64,000 nucleotides of DNA from Persicaria tinctoria (GCA_037127255.1 JBANSL010000004.1:9238001-9302000), one strand, 5' to 3'; counted from the first letter of the stretch, positions 33,413 through 46,274 are shown. The notes: a model not told the origin generated them from the letters alone. A program made the numbers and translations.

Positions 33413-34746
33413 TACTAAATATACCATTTCTCTTGGTCCATTGCAAAAATAACCCTTCTCCGGCCCAATTTGAAGAAATGTCAAAAAGGCTCAATAAGTT
33501 GCAAAAGTAACCGATTGTGGGAACCTGTTACTGCGGGTGAACTTCCAGTTGCAATTTGGAAAGAGAAAATGGTAAAAAGAAGACATCACATCACGGTCAT
33601 CTGTCATACTCACCATTTTTTAAAACCGCCATTGATAAAGCTTGGAGGGAGCACCTGGTGCGATGTCGGAACCGAGAGAGAGAGGCTGCTGTGACGCCAG
33701 AACCGAGAGAGAGGGGGGAAACCACCATTCAAGGGAGGGACGACCCGACATTGGAGAGAGACGACAGTTCATGCCCAATCCGCCATTGAAGAGAGGTTAT
33801 CCCCCATTCTCTATCTCTAAGCTTTCTCCTTTTATGGCAGTTTGGGGGTTTGAATGCATGTAAATTCGATTTGGGGCCGGTGGGAAGAATTGGGTGAATG
33901 GGGTTGGAAATTTGTAAAGGGGAAACCCTAACTGTATGTGTGGTGGGCGGTTTGGGGATAGGGGTGGAGATTTGCCATTGATGCTAAGTTGGGGATGAAG
34001 TTGAAGGTCCAAATAGGGTAGAAACGATTAGACAACCCCCATGAAAGAATGAAATTTGGAATTTGATAACTCGTCAATGGCGAGCGGGGTCGTTCTTGTG
34101 GATAGGAAAACAATTGAATGACTAGGTATAGGAAATTCTGGGTTGGCTTCGATTTGGGGAAGTAGGGGACAACACATACGACTTAGCTTCGATTAGTTAT
34201 AATGGATAGTGTCTTTGAAAAACGCATGGTTTTAAACAAACCATGATGCTCGATGTAGTCTGGATAAATCTACTTAGGTACTCATGGTTTTAAAAATTTT
34301 CTCACATAAGGGATAATGAAGATGATATATACAAGATTTTAGAGGATTAGGGATTAAAGGCTAGCAGCCCCTTTGAGGCCATAGTTTCAAGTCCCATGTG
34401 CTAGTTTGTTGTTGGTGTTGTGGTAAAGTGTTGTTTTTAGACCCAATCACACTCGTGATCAACCTTTTGCTGCCTAACTATATGCTCATGATTCTTATGA
34501 TATGAAGTTCTTTGAGTTTCGTTACTCTTGTATATTGAATAAAAAAATGAAGATCCTCAAACCATCTGATGTCTTAAAGCAATCATATTCAGTTGTTGAT
34601 GGTTTTTCGTGGCTTTTGTGTAGTGTTGTCATTTGGATAATGTTAAATTTTATGGCAGAAACATTATTTTGACTAGCTAGGCATTTTTATATACTAGCAA
34701 GGATTATTGTTGAAATGGGTATTATCTGAATGACAGATTAAGGACA
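33413..34746. other. Gene-free stretch with a GC-rich, CT/GA-biased patch
   Basis: 33640-33800 has ACCGAGAGAGAG-type purine repeats. Overlapping frames exist on both strands at 33470-34113 but none shows a family motif. It could be the leader and promoter of the fragment at 34747. Confidence 0.4.
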
Positions 34747-35152
34747 ATGACGAAATCGAAAGGAAAAAATGTCGCGACGCCGTCGAGTAAGAAGGTATCA
34801 CATGTTATCACTTCTGAGACAGATTAGGGGGCCTTATTTATTTGTCTTGGTGATGTCAACTGTGTGGGCTTGTGTGATATTTGTGCAGGCGACACTAGCC
34901 CTTCCTCCGACAAACTATTTTAGAGGGAGGTCGAACCAGTTCTCCAAGATGGGCATGTTGAAAGGAATGGACGATGGCCTAGCTGCGCCTGATTGGCAAA
35001 TGTTGAAGAACAGCAGGCTAGGGGGAATTGTAAAGATCGGAACCAACGTGTCGTATTGCTCAGCCCTGATCCATTACTTCCTCGAGAGTCGAGAGGCAAT
35101 TGACTTATGTTGGTTAGGAAATGTTGTTGTTCGTTGTGTTTGGTTGACTTGA
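34747..35152 (+). CDS. Doubtful two-exon gene fragment, function unknown
   Basis: Exon 1 (34747-34794) encodes MTKSKGKNVATPSSKK, a basic start like those of plant transposon-associated proteins. GTATCA..GTGCAG bounds an intron, and exon 2 (34889-35152) encodes ATLALPPTNYFRGRSNQ..SRLGGIVKIGTNVSYC.. to a stop, 103 aa in all. The spacing of the L/I-G-G-I/L-V/L-K-I pattern vaguely recalls the N-terminal region found before Ulp1-type proteases in plant transposons, but I cannot assign it. The splice sites and phase are good; there is no downstream conserved domain, so this may be a truncated remnant. Confidence 0.35.
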
Positions 35153-36328
35153 TAAACTTGTTAGCATTTCGAACTTTTGGAACCTTGTGTTTTTTACTAC
35201 ATATGTATGTTTTCGAGACTTGGTTATATAATTATAGATGGTTGTGGCTAATGTTGCGTTATTATGCATTCTGTTTGGGTGTACTTGTCGTTTTTCTTAT
35301 GCTTGACAGTTTTCGAGATATATAAAACATGGTAAGGGATTGCATGTTATCGGCTTAGTATTTGATAAGATTGGCTAGGGAAAATATTATAGTGGCTAGT
35401 AAGTACAAAACCCCGTACATATGTGAAACTAAACGTCCAGTTATGCACAAAATAAACGACCAAAACCCCAAAGTTTCCATGATTGACATACATACTACCA
35501 AAATACTACCTTCCTCAACATACCCAAAAGATGCGGCATCGATCCCACTACACAATCATATAATCGCATATCCACGCCACGCTTCCTTAAGTCCTCAGTG
35601 TTAGTGTTCACTACCAATTTTTTTCACCTTGATACAAGGCTCTTCCCAATAAGCTCGGACGTTGCATGTCGATCGTGGTTGTGTCTAACATTAATGTCGC
35701 ATGTGTGCTTCTGCACAAACTTCCGCAATTGCCACATGTATCCCTGTGTATCTCTAGATATATTCCGTTGATGACTAGGATTTCCCTTTGTCTGACTAGT
35801 AACTGAATTTCTGGGTTTTATTCTTCCAACTTGACGTTAATGGTAGCCATGGAGAAGAATCAGTTGTTTTTCACTTTTTGGTCCACCTGTCGAGCTCCCT
35901 CATCTCCTTTTATACTCTCTCCGAAAACCGTTGACCTCCCCATGTGGTTTCTCTCTAATTTGCCTTGGCGGGAACTTTTCTTTGTGAAAAGTGGACTCTC
36001 TCTCTCCTAGCATTAAATGCTAGTCATTCCAAGCTTGCTCATCCTCTCTCCCAGCAATCACTCTCACCCTCTGCACTTTTTTATTTATTTTATTTTTTCC
36101 CAAATAATAACACTTCCTTCTTTATAAGGTCGACACGTGTCCCACCCACTCCCACCTTTTTCCGGTTTGTGCAAAAGGGTAACCTTCAACCGGTTGGGCC
36201 CAATTTGCAAAAATGACCAATTGTCATCCCTTTGCCAATTTTCAGCTCCATGGTTATTTTTGCAAAGTTGGGGTTGAAATGGTATATTGGTGCAAATCAT
36301 TCTAGAATTTTTTACTTTTTGGAGATTA
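35153..36328. other. Gene-free stretch
   Basis: No recognisable protein or element boundary. Short frames only. A CT-rich patch lies at 35990-36080. Confidence 0.4.
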
Positions 36329-36486
36329 CTCCCTCCAACCAAATGTTATATTTTTTAGATTTTAACACGTATTCTAATTAGTTAAAAATTATATTAAATA
36401 TTTAATTTATTAATATTTTAAACTTTTTTCTCAATTTAATACTTATTAATAATAAGTATTAAGTTTTGAAAAAAATATTTTATATA
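36329..36486. mobile_element. Stowaway remnant hosting the hAT insertion
   Basis: After TA (36327-36328) the sequence CTCCCTCCAACCAAATG starts like a Stowaway terminus, and the body is AT-rich with the TTTTATATAGTTTTTA block seen in the copy at 33176. The other terminus was not found beyond the hAT element at 36495-37748, so this copy is truncated. Confidence 0.5.
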
Positions 36487-36494
36487 GTTTTTAG

Positions 36495-36674
36495 TAGGGG
36501 GGCACAAATCCTGCAAATCCCGATCCCGTCCCGGTCCCGTTCCGATTCCGTCCCGATCCCGGTGGGATTTAGGACAAAATAGCGAATCCCGTTCCGATCC
36601 CGTCCCGCAAAAATTATGCGGGACGAAACGCGGGACGATCCCGGTGGGATCCCGCAAATCCCGTCCCGTCCCGC

Positions 36675-36723
<49 letters not shown>

Positions 36724-37126
36724 TTTTATAATAATAATAATATTATAATATTATAGAATTATAATAATATATTATTAGTATTATTATTTTGAGCAAATAT
36801 AATAATTATAATTATAATCATAATCTTCCATTTATAATAATAATAATAATATTTGTTTATAATAATAATATTATTATTATTTGAGAAAATATTATTTATA
36901 ACTATAATAATAATTTTAATTTATAATAATAATAATAATAATAATATATAATATTATAATATAATTTAATAATAATATTAATTTATATTAAAATTATTAT
37001 TATTATTATTATATTATTATTATTATTATATTATATTATATTTTTTCTTGTAAAAATATTTATTTTATAATAATAGCAATAAAAATAAGTAATATTATTT
37101 TATTTTATTTTTAATTATAATGTGGG

Positions 37127-37180
<54 letters not shown>

Positions 37181-37425
37181 AAAGTTTATACATAAAATTG
37201 GATCGGAGCCGGCTAACAAGCTGAGCCCCGCATCTCATTTAGAGTTACAAGAGGCAAATAGCTAAATACGGTATATATTCTTCCCAATTATCAATCGATA
37301 ATGAGACAGTATCTGGTGAATCTCGTCTCAATTCCTTTCTGTCCTGATCTAGTAAGATAATGTAGCCAAATATGTTGAACATTATAATTAATTATACAAT
37401 CATTGTATGAATTAATAATAGTATT

Positions 37426-37472
<47 letters not shown>

Positions 37473-37748
37473 GAATAATATAGTTGAGAAGAATACCGTA
37501 TTCAACATATTATACAAAATAATGAATTATGAAAGCATTTTTCACTTTGCAAATTTATATAATAGTTTATTATTTTTATATGCGGGACAAGGCCCGTCCC
37601 GTCCCGATCCCGTCCCGTCCAGACACCATCCCGTCCCGATCCCGTCCCGAAAAAAAAGTGTCAATCCCGTCCCGATCCCGTCCTGTAAAAATTTCGCGGG
37701 ACGAGTCCCGTCCCGGCTCAATCCCGTCCCGTCCCATGCCCACCCCTA
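36495..37748. mobile_element. Non-autonomous hAT element with CCCGTCCCGAT subterminal repeats
   Basis: A 1,254-bp element. The ends are TAGGGGGGCA.. and ..TGCCCACCCCTA, inverted repeats with one difference. It is flanked by a perfect 8-bp target duplication GTTTTTAG (36487-36494 and 37749-37756). About 180 bases at each end are built from many copies of CCCGTCCCGATCCCG in the same sense at both ends; the middle is (TAA)n/(TTA)n with a 180-bp unique island at 37195-37380. There is no transposase. Confidence 0.85.
36677..37180. repeat. Interrupted (TAA)n/(TTA)n microsatellite
   Basis: Long uninterrupted trinucleotide runs at 36677-36722 and 37128-37180, with degenerate AT-rich sequence between them, forming the core of the hAT element. 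A further run lies at 37425-37475. Confidence 0.9.
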
Positions 37749-37756
37749 GTTTTTAG

Positions 37757-38566
37757 CTTATTGAAATTCGTATTGAAAAGTAAAAAAATTTATATTGTTT
37801 ATAAGAGAGATTATGAGTTGATTTGAATAAGACTATATGAAATAGCAATTAGGAGCAACTATCTCTTACAAAGAATCAATAAGTGACTAAGTGAGTCAAG
37901 TTTTGGATTTTGGATTTGTTGTTGAACGTGTGCATTTTAACGAAACTCGTATATTTTTAGATGCAAATGTTATATGCACTTTAGGGTGATGGATGTATCA
38001 TCTTCTTTTTATTTTATATAAAAATGACACATCCATGGTGCGTTAAAAATTACAATTCAACACAAACACATTCATGGTTTGTCCATGGTGAATGGATCCC
38101 AAACACATCAAGGGTAAATTTGGAACTTCAACCCATAGGAAAATGAAGTATGTCACTTGCAAAAGCAAATTGATCCCTCGAATCCATTAGGGTTCATAAG
38201 GATATGTCATCTTAAAGCGCATTTAATATATACATGTTCCATTGAGTGTTAAAAAAAATAGATTGTTGACGAAAACTATGTTTATAAAAGGAAAAATTCT
38301 CATTGAGCAAAAAATTCTTCTATTTTACGAGCGACAAGTCCAAAGAGAACACCTCGAGCCTATTTGAGCACATTTTGTATTTCGAAATCATTTTATAACA
38401 TTTAGAACACTCTAACTATATATTCATATGATTGTGCAGATTGATGAATGTTGATTAAAAATTACACCCTATCAAAATAGATCTGTGAAAAGCAAACCTT
38501 AAATTTCATTCTTAAAAAATATATATCGTCATGCTATAATCTTCTATAGGGTAAGAAACAAAAGTG
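37757..38566. other. Gene-free AT-rich stretch
   Basis: No coding signal or clear repeat boundary. Two near copies of an ACATCCATGG..-type phrase occur around 38030-38090. Confidence 0.4.
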
Positions 38567-38684
38567 TGAGATTTGGATAATTCTCCCTTGCCTCCTTTGT
38601 ATTCATTCTATCAATATATAGGTTACATCTTGGCTTGCCACATAAGCTATCTAATTTACATCATATATATAATACACATATATT

Positions 38685-41600
38685 CTAATACTCCCCCGCA
38701 GTCGAAACGGGAGGAGGACGAACTTTGAGACTGTCTCTAAAGTCTAAAAATAGTTGACGCGGCGAGCCCTTGGTGAAGATGTCGGCATACTGATAGGAGG
38801 AGGGGACGTGAAGAACCTTGATATGGCCAAGCGCAACCTTATCACACACAAAGTGGATGTTGATCTCAATGTGCTTGGTGCGCTGATGCTGCACTGGATT
38901 GGTTGCGAGATAGGTGGCAGAGACATTGTCCATATAGACCAAGTTGGCGGTCCGTAAAGGCCAATGAAGTTCAAGCAGCAGATTTCGGAGCCACGAGCAC
39001 TCAGCCACGACATTAGCGACACCCTTGTACTCAGCCTCGGCGCTGGAACGAGAGCATACATGTTGACGCTTGGAAGACCGGGATATGAGGGTGTCGTTGA
39101 GGAAGACACAATATCCAGACGTGGAGCGCCCTGTGTCCGGACAGCCGGCCCAATCAGCATCAGTATAGGCCACCAAACTTATGTCAATGGCTAGTTGAAT
39201 GGTAATGCCAAGATTGGGTGTGCCATGGATGTAATGAATGATACGTTTGAGAGTATGAAAGTGGGGCTCTCGCGGATCGTGCATGAAAAAACATACTTGT
39301 TGAACGGCATAGCTGATGTCAGGGCGAGTGAAGGTAAGATACTGGAGGGCCCCTGCGAGACTCCTGTATAGGGCGGGGTCGGTGATGGAAGGGCCTGAAG
39401 AGGCACCGAGCTTGGTGTCCGTGTCTGCCGGAGTCTGTGCAGGCTTGCAGTTTGACATGCCTGCACGATCAACAATCTCACGAGCATACTTGTCCTGAGT
39501 CAAGAAGATGCCAGAGTGCGACCGGGTTGCAGAGACGCCCATAAAATAAGAGAGCGGGCCCAGATCAGTCATAGAGAACTCAGAACTCAACTGAGCGATG
39601 ATGGTCTGACAAACGGAATCAGACGAGGCGGTCAACACAATATCATCGACATAAAGGAGGAGATATGCAACTGCTGGTCCCTTTTTGTAGATGAACAAAG
39701 AGGTGTCTGATTTGCTTATGACGAAACCAATGCGAAGAAGGTAGCTAGCAAACCGCTGATACCAGGCCCTGGGCGCCTGTTTGAGGTCGTAAAGGGACCG
39801 TTTCAACAGGCAAACATGGTCACGACGGGTCTCATCGACAAACCTGAGGGGTTGGAACATATAGACTGTCTCATGTAAGTTCCCATGCAGAAATGCGTTC
39901 TTCACATCCAACTGACGAATGGGCCAAGAGCGTGTAACTGCAAAGGTGAGGACGGTGCGAGCCTTGTAGCGCTCGAGAGATCCATCAGAGCGGAACTTAT
40001 GCCTGAAAAGCCAAGCACAACGTACAATGTTTGCCCGTGGAGGGCGAGGGACCAAAACCCAAGTGTTATTACTAATAAGAGCACGATATTCGTCATGCAT
40101 AGCGGCTGCCCAATTTGGATCCTGGATAGTTGTTTTGTGAGATGTCGGGATGGGGGAGAGGGCCGGTTTTGTGGAGCTAGTGGTGTTTAGGTCGAAGATG
40201 ACCTTGGGGCGGACAATGCCGTTGCGGCTCCTGGTCTGAATGGTGCGCCGGGGTGGCACGGTGGGAGGTGCCGACGGTGGGGGGATGGGTGTGGGCGGTG
40301 TCGGAGATTCATGGAAGGGATGCAGAAATTGTGAGGACACCAGATCATCAGACCCGAAGGCATCGTAGGAGCGGGACGGTGATGATAGGCTGGAAAATGG
40401 GAAAACATGCTCATCAAAAACTACATGTCGGGAGATGAACACCTTGTGTGAGACAGGGTCGAGACACATGTAGCCACAGTGTTGGGAAGGGTAGCCAATG
40501 AAGACACAAGCGACCGACCGTGGTTGGAGTTTGTGGTGTGTGGTGGCGGTTTGATTTGGATAGCACATACACCCGAACACCCGAAGGTGATCATAGGAGA
40601 GGGTGGTGCGGTAGAGGACTTGAGTGGGAGAACGGTTTTGGAGTATTTTGGTGGGCAGGATGTTGAATAAATAACAGGCCACTGCTAATGCGTGAGACCA
40701 CGTAGATGGAGGCATCGACGCATGAATAAGTAATGTCCGAATGGTGTTGTTGACGGTGCGAATGGTTCGTTCGTCTTTACCATTTTGAGGAGAGGTATGG
40801 GGACATGAGAAGCGAAAAGAGATTCCATTGGAGGAGAAAAAGGAGTGAAAGGCATGATTATCAAACTCTTTGCCATTGTCACATTGAAACGATTTGATTG
40901 AGAGTTGAAATTGTGTTTTGACAAAGTTATGAAATTTGCTGAATATGTCAAACACTTGAGACTTATACTTTAAAGGAAACACCCATAAGAAATGAGTAAA
41001 GTCATCCAATAGAAGTAAATAATAACGATGTCCCAAATGATCAACAATAGGAGATGTCCATAAGTCACTGTGAACAATGTCAAAAGGAGCCAATGTAGGC
41101 ATCTGAGATGAAACAAAAGGCAAGCGGGAATGTTTCCCTAATTGACAAGAATGACAAACACGGGAGTGCAGCTCCTTATTGAACTGTGAACTAAAAGACT
41201 GGTTGACATGGCTTAAGACGGTGGCACTAGGATGCCCAAGGCGAGCATGCCAGAGAGACGACGACGGGGCGGATGATGACACGAGGGCGGCTGGAGGGGC
41301 GGTGATGGGGTAGAGGTCTCCCAGACTATCGCATCGGAGTTTGGTTGTTCTCGTTTGAAGATCCTTCACAGAGAAACCATATGGGTCAAACTCAACAGAA
41401 GCATAATTTTGTTTAGTAGACTGACGCAGAGACACAAGATTTTTGACAATATGTGGAGCGATGAGCACGTTTTGAAGGGTGAAGGGAGGGTGTGTAGAGG
41501 GTAAAAGGGCATTACCAGAACCCAATGTAGACAGGCAATCACCGTTGCCAACAATTATCGAAGGGGAATTGCTCTTAGAAGTAATAGCAGAGAGATTACC

Positions 41601-43977
41601 TGGGTTGTTGGTCATGTCCGATGAAGCGCCAGAGTCCATATACCAAGACTGATCCGGAGGGTGCAGTGCCATGGAGGAGAATGACTGAGCAATCTCTGTA
41701 GGAATGCCAAGCTGCTGATCCGAGTAGGCATACTGTGCCTGAGGTTGCTGAGGGCGAGGTCCAGGGCCGAGGAGGTCGGCCTGCGGGGCGGTGGGATACG
41801 GGCACAGAGGGGGGGTCCATTGCGTGGGAGGCCAGGAGAGTTGGGTCCAGGTTGCCGGAAAATTGCCCTGAACCGGGATCCAGCCGATGGGGGTGCGGTG
41901 AAGGGTGAGATCACCGCAACCACGGCCTCGACCACGGCCGCCGCGCCCGCGGCCCCTGCCCTTTCCACGTCCGGTGGCAGGCTCCGATGGTGGAGGGGTG
42001 GGTTGTTTCTCCTCTTCCGGCTTGTCAGTCGTGGTTGAAAGACCCGTAGCCGGTGGTGGAGTCTTGGGTGCATCAAGGGAAGCCTCCTCAAGGAGAAGTT
42101 GCGACCTTGCCTTGGAGAACGACGAAAGAGGGTCGGAGTGTTGAATAGGGGTGTTGACAGGCTTGAACTCCGACGAGAGACCAGCAACAAGTTGAAGAAT
42201 CGTGCGATTCTCAGAGACGGCAGAACCGACGCTCTCCAATTGATCACAGATGTTCTTCATCTTGCGACAATAGGATGTAACATCGGGAAAGGCTTCAAGG
42301 CGGCAGTTGGTGAACTCATGTTCAAGACGGACAACACGAGTGCTTTTGTTGTCATGAAATATGCTCTCAAGAGTATCCCATGCCTATTGTGCGGTGGAGG
42401 TTGGTTTCAGAATGGTTAAGAGGAGATCCTGCGATATGGTGCCGTATATCTATTGTAGGATTGTGGCATCAAGTTTATCCCAGAGTTCATCATCAATCGT
42501 GGTGGGGCGAGGAACCTTAGGATCGATATGACAGAGTACTAGGGGTGATATTCGAGCCGAACGAGCCGAGCTTGACTTGTTCAAGCTTGGCTCGAACGGG
42601 AAACGAGCCGAGCCGAGCTCGAGCCCAAAAATTATTCGAGCTTGTTTTGATGCTCAAGCTCGGCTCGCGAGCCCAAGGGTAAACTCGAGCTCGGCTTGTT
42701 AAGGCTCGAACAAGCCGAACGAACAAGCTTGAGCTCGTTCGAGCTCGTCAGTTGGGCTCGTTCAGGCTCAGGCTCGTTCGAGCTCGGTTGGTAGCTTGAA
42801 GCCTAAATGCAAATCTACAGTAGCAGACCTAAAACAAAGTAGAACACCCTTTAACAATGCATTACCAAAATACAAATCCATAACCCTTTAACAATGCATA
42901 ACCAAATGCAAAATTACAGAAGCAGTAATCCCAACTCTCTTAATTTTATACGAAATCGAAGCAAAAAACCCTCAAATATCACAAAACAAAAACAAGATCC
43001 AACAACTAATTAATCCCAACTCTTAATTTATACAAAATCGAAGCAAAATCAAAGCATCAACGAACAGGAACGAGGGAATGAGATGAAGAACTTGGTTGGG
43101 GACTTGAAGCCAGGAAGGAACCCTAGCGGATCTCGAACCGGAGGGCATGGTACTCAACCGTCTTCACCTTCTTCAGATCCATCCTCTTCTCTGACGCTTG
43201 CCGCCGCCGACACCTCCAAATCTCGAACTCGAGGGCATGCTTCTCTTCACTTTCTTCAGATCCATCACCTTCTCCGACGCTTGCCGCCGCAACCGCCTCC
43301 GGATCTGAAACTCAAGGGTTTGGTACTCAACTCGACTCTAGAAAACCGTCACTGGAAGGTGTGGAAAACTTACCTGACCATCAAATTGTCGCCGCCAGAA
43401 GGAGGGTGAAGGGGGAAGAGAGAGGAAGCACTGACTTGAAGAGTTCCTTACCGACGATTTGGTGAAAATTGGAGGCCTTGAACTGGAGATTTGGAGAATA
43501 GAAAGATATGGCAAACGCTGGATGAGGGAGGCGGCAACACTTTTGAAAGACTGAAGGATGAAACGCGACACCCCATTATAATAACCCTAGGGGTAATTTG
43601 GGAAATTAAAACACTCGAGCTTTTGGGCTCGGCTTGGGCTCGGCTCGAGCTCGGCTCGGGCTCGACACGAGCTTTAAATATTGTTCAGGCTCGGCTTGTT
43701 TACCCATTCCGAACGAGCCGAGCTCGAGCTTTTTCGAGCCGAGCTCGAGCTGTTCAGCTCAGATAACAGCCCTACAGAGTACCTTGTGAGCCCTGGCAGT
43801 GACGCGGAAGAGGGCGACCCATGAGTTGTACTTGTCGGAATCGGCATCAAGGACGAGGGGGATGGAGTTCTTAATGTTGGATACGGTGAGGGCGGTGTGG
43901 AAGGGAGATTTAGGGTTAGGATTGGGGTTGGGAGGGTTGGGGTTGGGATCGTCGGCCATGGGGACGGGAAAAGCCAA
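38685..43977 (-). pseudogene. Copia gag-pol polyprotein, interrupted gag and deletion in reverse transcriptase
   Basis: The N-terminus (43977-43783, MAFPVPMADDPN) is separated by the hAT insertion from the rest. Two in-frame TAG codons follow in gag (42452-42450 and 42386-42384). From 42260 to 38685 there is a 1,191-codon open frame. In order it shows a Gly/Arg-rich tail instead of a CCHC knuckle, protease (SWYMDSGASSDM), and the integrase zinc and core motifs (HARLGHPS, CHSCQLGKH, HSDLWTSP, QCDNGKEF, SPQNGKDERT). Reverse transcriptase follows (QLDVKNAFLHG, LLLYVDDIVLTA), then RNase H (YTDADWAGC, SSAEAEYKGV, KHIEINIHFV). ERYKAR runs directly into TVLTFAV near 39957. The conserved stretch normally between them (about 25-30 residues in copia elements) is missing in frame. 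Confidence 0.9.
42540..43774. mobile_element. Non-autonomous hAT element with GAGCTCG subterminal repeats
   Basis: A 1,235-bp element inside the copia gag. The ends are TAGGGGTGATATTC and GATAACAGCCCTA, with a perfect 8-bp target duplication CAGAGTAC (42532-42539, 43775-43782). About 250 bases at the left and 150 at the right are packed with GAGCTCGGCTCG-type units, many palindromic. The interior has a 108-codon plus-strand frame (43083-43409) with an internal tandem duplication (TCTTCAGATCCATC..GACGCTTGCCGCCGC, twice) but no transposase similarity. The size and end sequence make it a sister of the element at 36495-37748. Confidence 0.9.
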
Positions 43978-44231
43978 GGGAGATCGGCGGAGAGAGGGAG
44001 GGAGATGTCGGGGTAGGCCAGCGGCGGCAGAAGGGAAAAAAATAAAACCCTAGAGAGGCTCAGATACCATGGGTGAGATTTGGATAATTCTCCCTTGTCT
44101 CCTTTGTATTCATTCTATCAATATATAGGTTACATCTTGGCTTGCCACATAAGCTATCTAATTTACATCATATATATAATACACATATATTCTAATACAC
44201 ATATATATAATACACATATATAACCGGTTAA

Positions 44232-44657
44232 TAATTCAAGGAGATTCAATCACAGTGGGGACTTAGATTTATGCTTTGTTTGGCTCATATATAGAATACA
44301 CATATATATAATACACATATATAAAATTTTGTAATCCATCAACATTAACCCCAGCAGATATCACCGACTAATAATTCAAGGAGATTCAATCACAGTGGGG
44401 ACTTAGATTTATGCTTTGTTTAGCTGCAGCCTACTCGTTATTATTAATTCAAGGAGATTCAATCACAGTGGGGACTTAGATTTATGCTTTGTTTGGCTCA
44501 TATATAGAATACACATATATATAATACACATATATAAAATTTTGTAATCCATCAACATTAACCCCAGCAGATATCACCGATTAATAATTCAAGGAGATTC
44601 AATCACAGTGGGGACTTAGATTTATGCTTTGTTTAGCTGCAGCCTGCTCGTTATTAT
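44232..44657. repeat. 213-bp tandem duplication, each with two 55-bp repeats
   Basis: 44232-44444 and 44445-44657 are nearly identical. Within each the phrase TAATTCAAGGAGATTCAATC..TTATGCTTTGTTT appears twice, so it occurs four times (44232, 44372, 44445, 44585). Blocks of ATACACATATAT shared with the adjacent LTR lie between them. Confidence 0.9.
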
Positions 44658-45419
44658 TTTCCATGAAGAAGATTTTTTTCCCATGAAACAACCCTTTCTC
44701 CTAAATTCCACTATCCACAATTGATTAAATTGAATATTATTTTCTCTATTTAAAAAAAAATATTAGAATCAGAAAATTATGATCCACATAAAAAAGAACA
44801 AACAAAATCAAATTCATGTGATAGTTTCATCGATTTCCTCCTTCTTTTGGCACATATTAGTGCTGTAGCACATATCCAAATAAGCATAAGTAAGAAAGAT
44901 ACAACCATTTCAACATAAAGCCTCAAAGCAAGGATTAGACCATTTTATTGTATTCCAATATTGCTCCATAAAATCGTCTATCTAATAAATCCGGCCTGCA
45001 TACAACATCTATCCGACAAATCTGATCTACCCATTGATTGAATCTGATTTGCACACGATATCTATCCAAAAAAATCCGACCAACCCAAAAATCTATGATG
45101 AATTACGGTTTAAAAAATGGGAAACCATGTAGTGCATATCTTTATATATTTCCCTCCTAAACTCGTCTTAACTTTGAGATGAAAAGGGGATGACCAAGGG
45201 CACAAAGTAAACGGTATAAAAGAATCACTTAGAAAACTATTCACTTCTTCTCTCATGAGATAACAAAGCCTCCCTAACACCTTTTCATTGGTACGAGATC
45301 AGTCGTAGCTGTAATGGTGTTCCCATCATCTAAACATAGCAAATTATGTCATCGTCCCAAGGGAGGGGATCAACCAAGGCATGGCTGAATAACAACAAAT
45401 TCTCATAACACATCTCACT

Positions 45420-46240
45420 GATCTCAAGTGTTTTCTCCATAAATCATACTGCCTTAGTGCAATCAATCAAGCGCCAAAGATAAAGCTCCAACTTAGAGTC
45501 ACTCAAAGCAATGATATCGCCATATTTGAGGATGTTTTCATGGCCTAAATGAATAACATTCCTTATAGAAAACTTGTTGGGTCCACCGGGAAGTTGGATG
45601 CGCAAAAAACTGTCAGGAAGAAAGTACGGGTCATGAGTGACAAGGCTCGGTGTATTTACACTCAGATCCAACCAATAGAGAATCATGTTGCAGGATTGTG
45701 CCAAATGTCTGCGAAACACAGTACGTTCTTGGGCAATTGATAAGATCTTTGTAGATCCAATTGCCAACCTCAGAATAAAATAGCATCATTGTTTCTACGT
45801 CGGCAAAGTTCTGAAATCCATGGATTAATATGACTTTGTTGTAAGACCCGAGGTCTTAAGAGGCACTAGCTCATGCCACCTAGCCCTCTCAGGTTCGGTG
45901 TCCTCACTTGGAGTCTGAAAATGAAGAGCTCTTGTGACATGTGTAGGGCTTGAATCACTTATAAATCACTCCCAACATCCCTATGATATCCGATGTGGGA
46001 TGGGGTGTTACACTTATATACAAGGTTTGTTGTACTCGTAATTTCGATGTGGGATATTTTGCCATTTCACATCTCAACACTATGATTTAGGGTTAATGAG
46101 GGATTTCTTCATGTATTTTTTCCCCAAATTTGGCATCTGAAATAACGACATTCAACCGCTTGGATACCATCTTGAATTTGAATAAGGGTTTGAGGTGCAA
46201 TCGAAGTAAAACTTCAGTCAGAAGATCTTCAAGGTTTGAG
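45420..46240 (-). pseudogene. F-box protein pseudogene (left arm)
   Basis: Minus-strand F-box motif at 46240-46095: NLEDLLTEVLLRLHLKPLFK..VSKRLNVVISDAKF, the usual L-P/L-x-D-L-L..I/L-L-x-R-L-P/H..L-x-x-F-K-x-V-S/C-K-x-W/L pattern. After the LTR insertion the C-terminal associated domain continues at 45830-45444 (LFYSEVGNWIYK, THDPYFLPDSFL, YGDIIALSDSKLELYLWRLI). The middle of the associated domain is missing. It is not translatable as one protein. Confidence 0.7.
45840..46012 (-). mobile_element. Solo LTR of the TRIM family
   Basis: On the minus strand TGTAACACCCCATCCCACAT.. to ..CTCGGGTCTTACA, about 173 bp, closely similar to the LTRs of the complete TRIM at 46275-46743. No internal domain or second LTR is attached. 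It interrupts the left F-box pseudogene. Confidence 0.8.
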
Positions 46241-46274
46241 GTGTTATAACCCCGTCTTGAATTTCGGAAGGGGG

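Larger units (their letters stand above)
38567..44200 (-). mobile_element. Ty1/copia LTR retrotransposon with nested hAT insertion
   Basis: Short LTRs of about 124 bp start TGAGATTTGGATAATTCTCC at 38567 and 44074 and are nearly identical (one visible difference, CCTTGC/CCTTGT). On the minus strand the primer-binding site is TGGTATCTGAGCC next to the right LTR (about 44069-44057), and the purine tract GCGGGGGAG lies next to the left LTR (38699-38691). Inside is one gag-pol frame read right to left, interrupted by a hAT element at 42540-43774. The similar LTRs point to a fairly recent insertion. No 5-bp target duplication was found because the right flank is repetitive. Confidence 0.9.
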
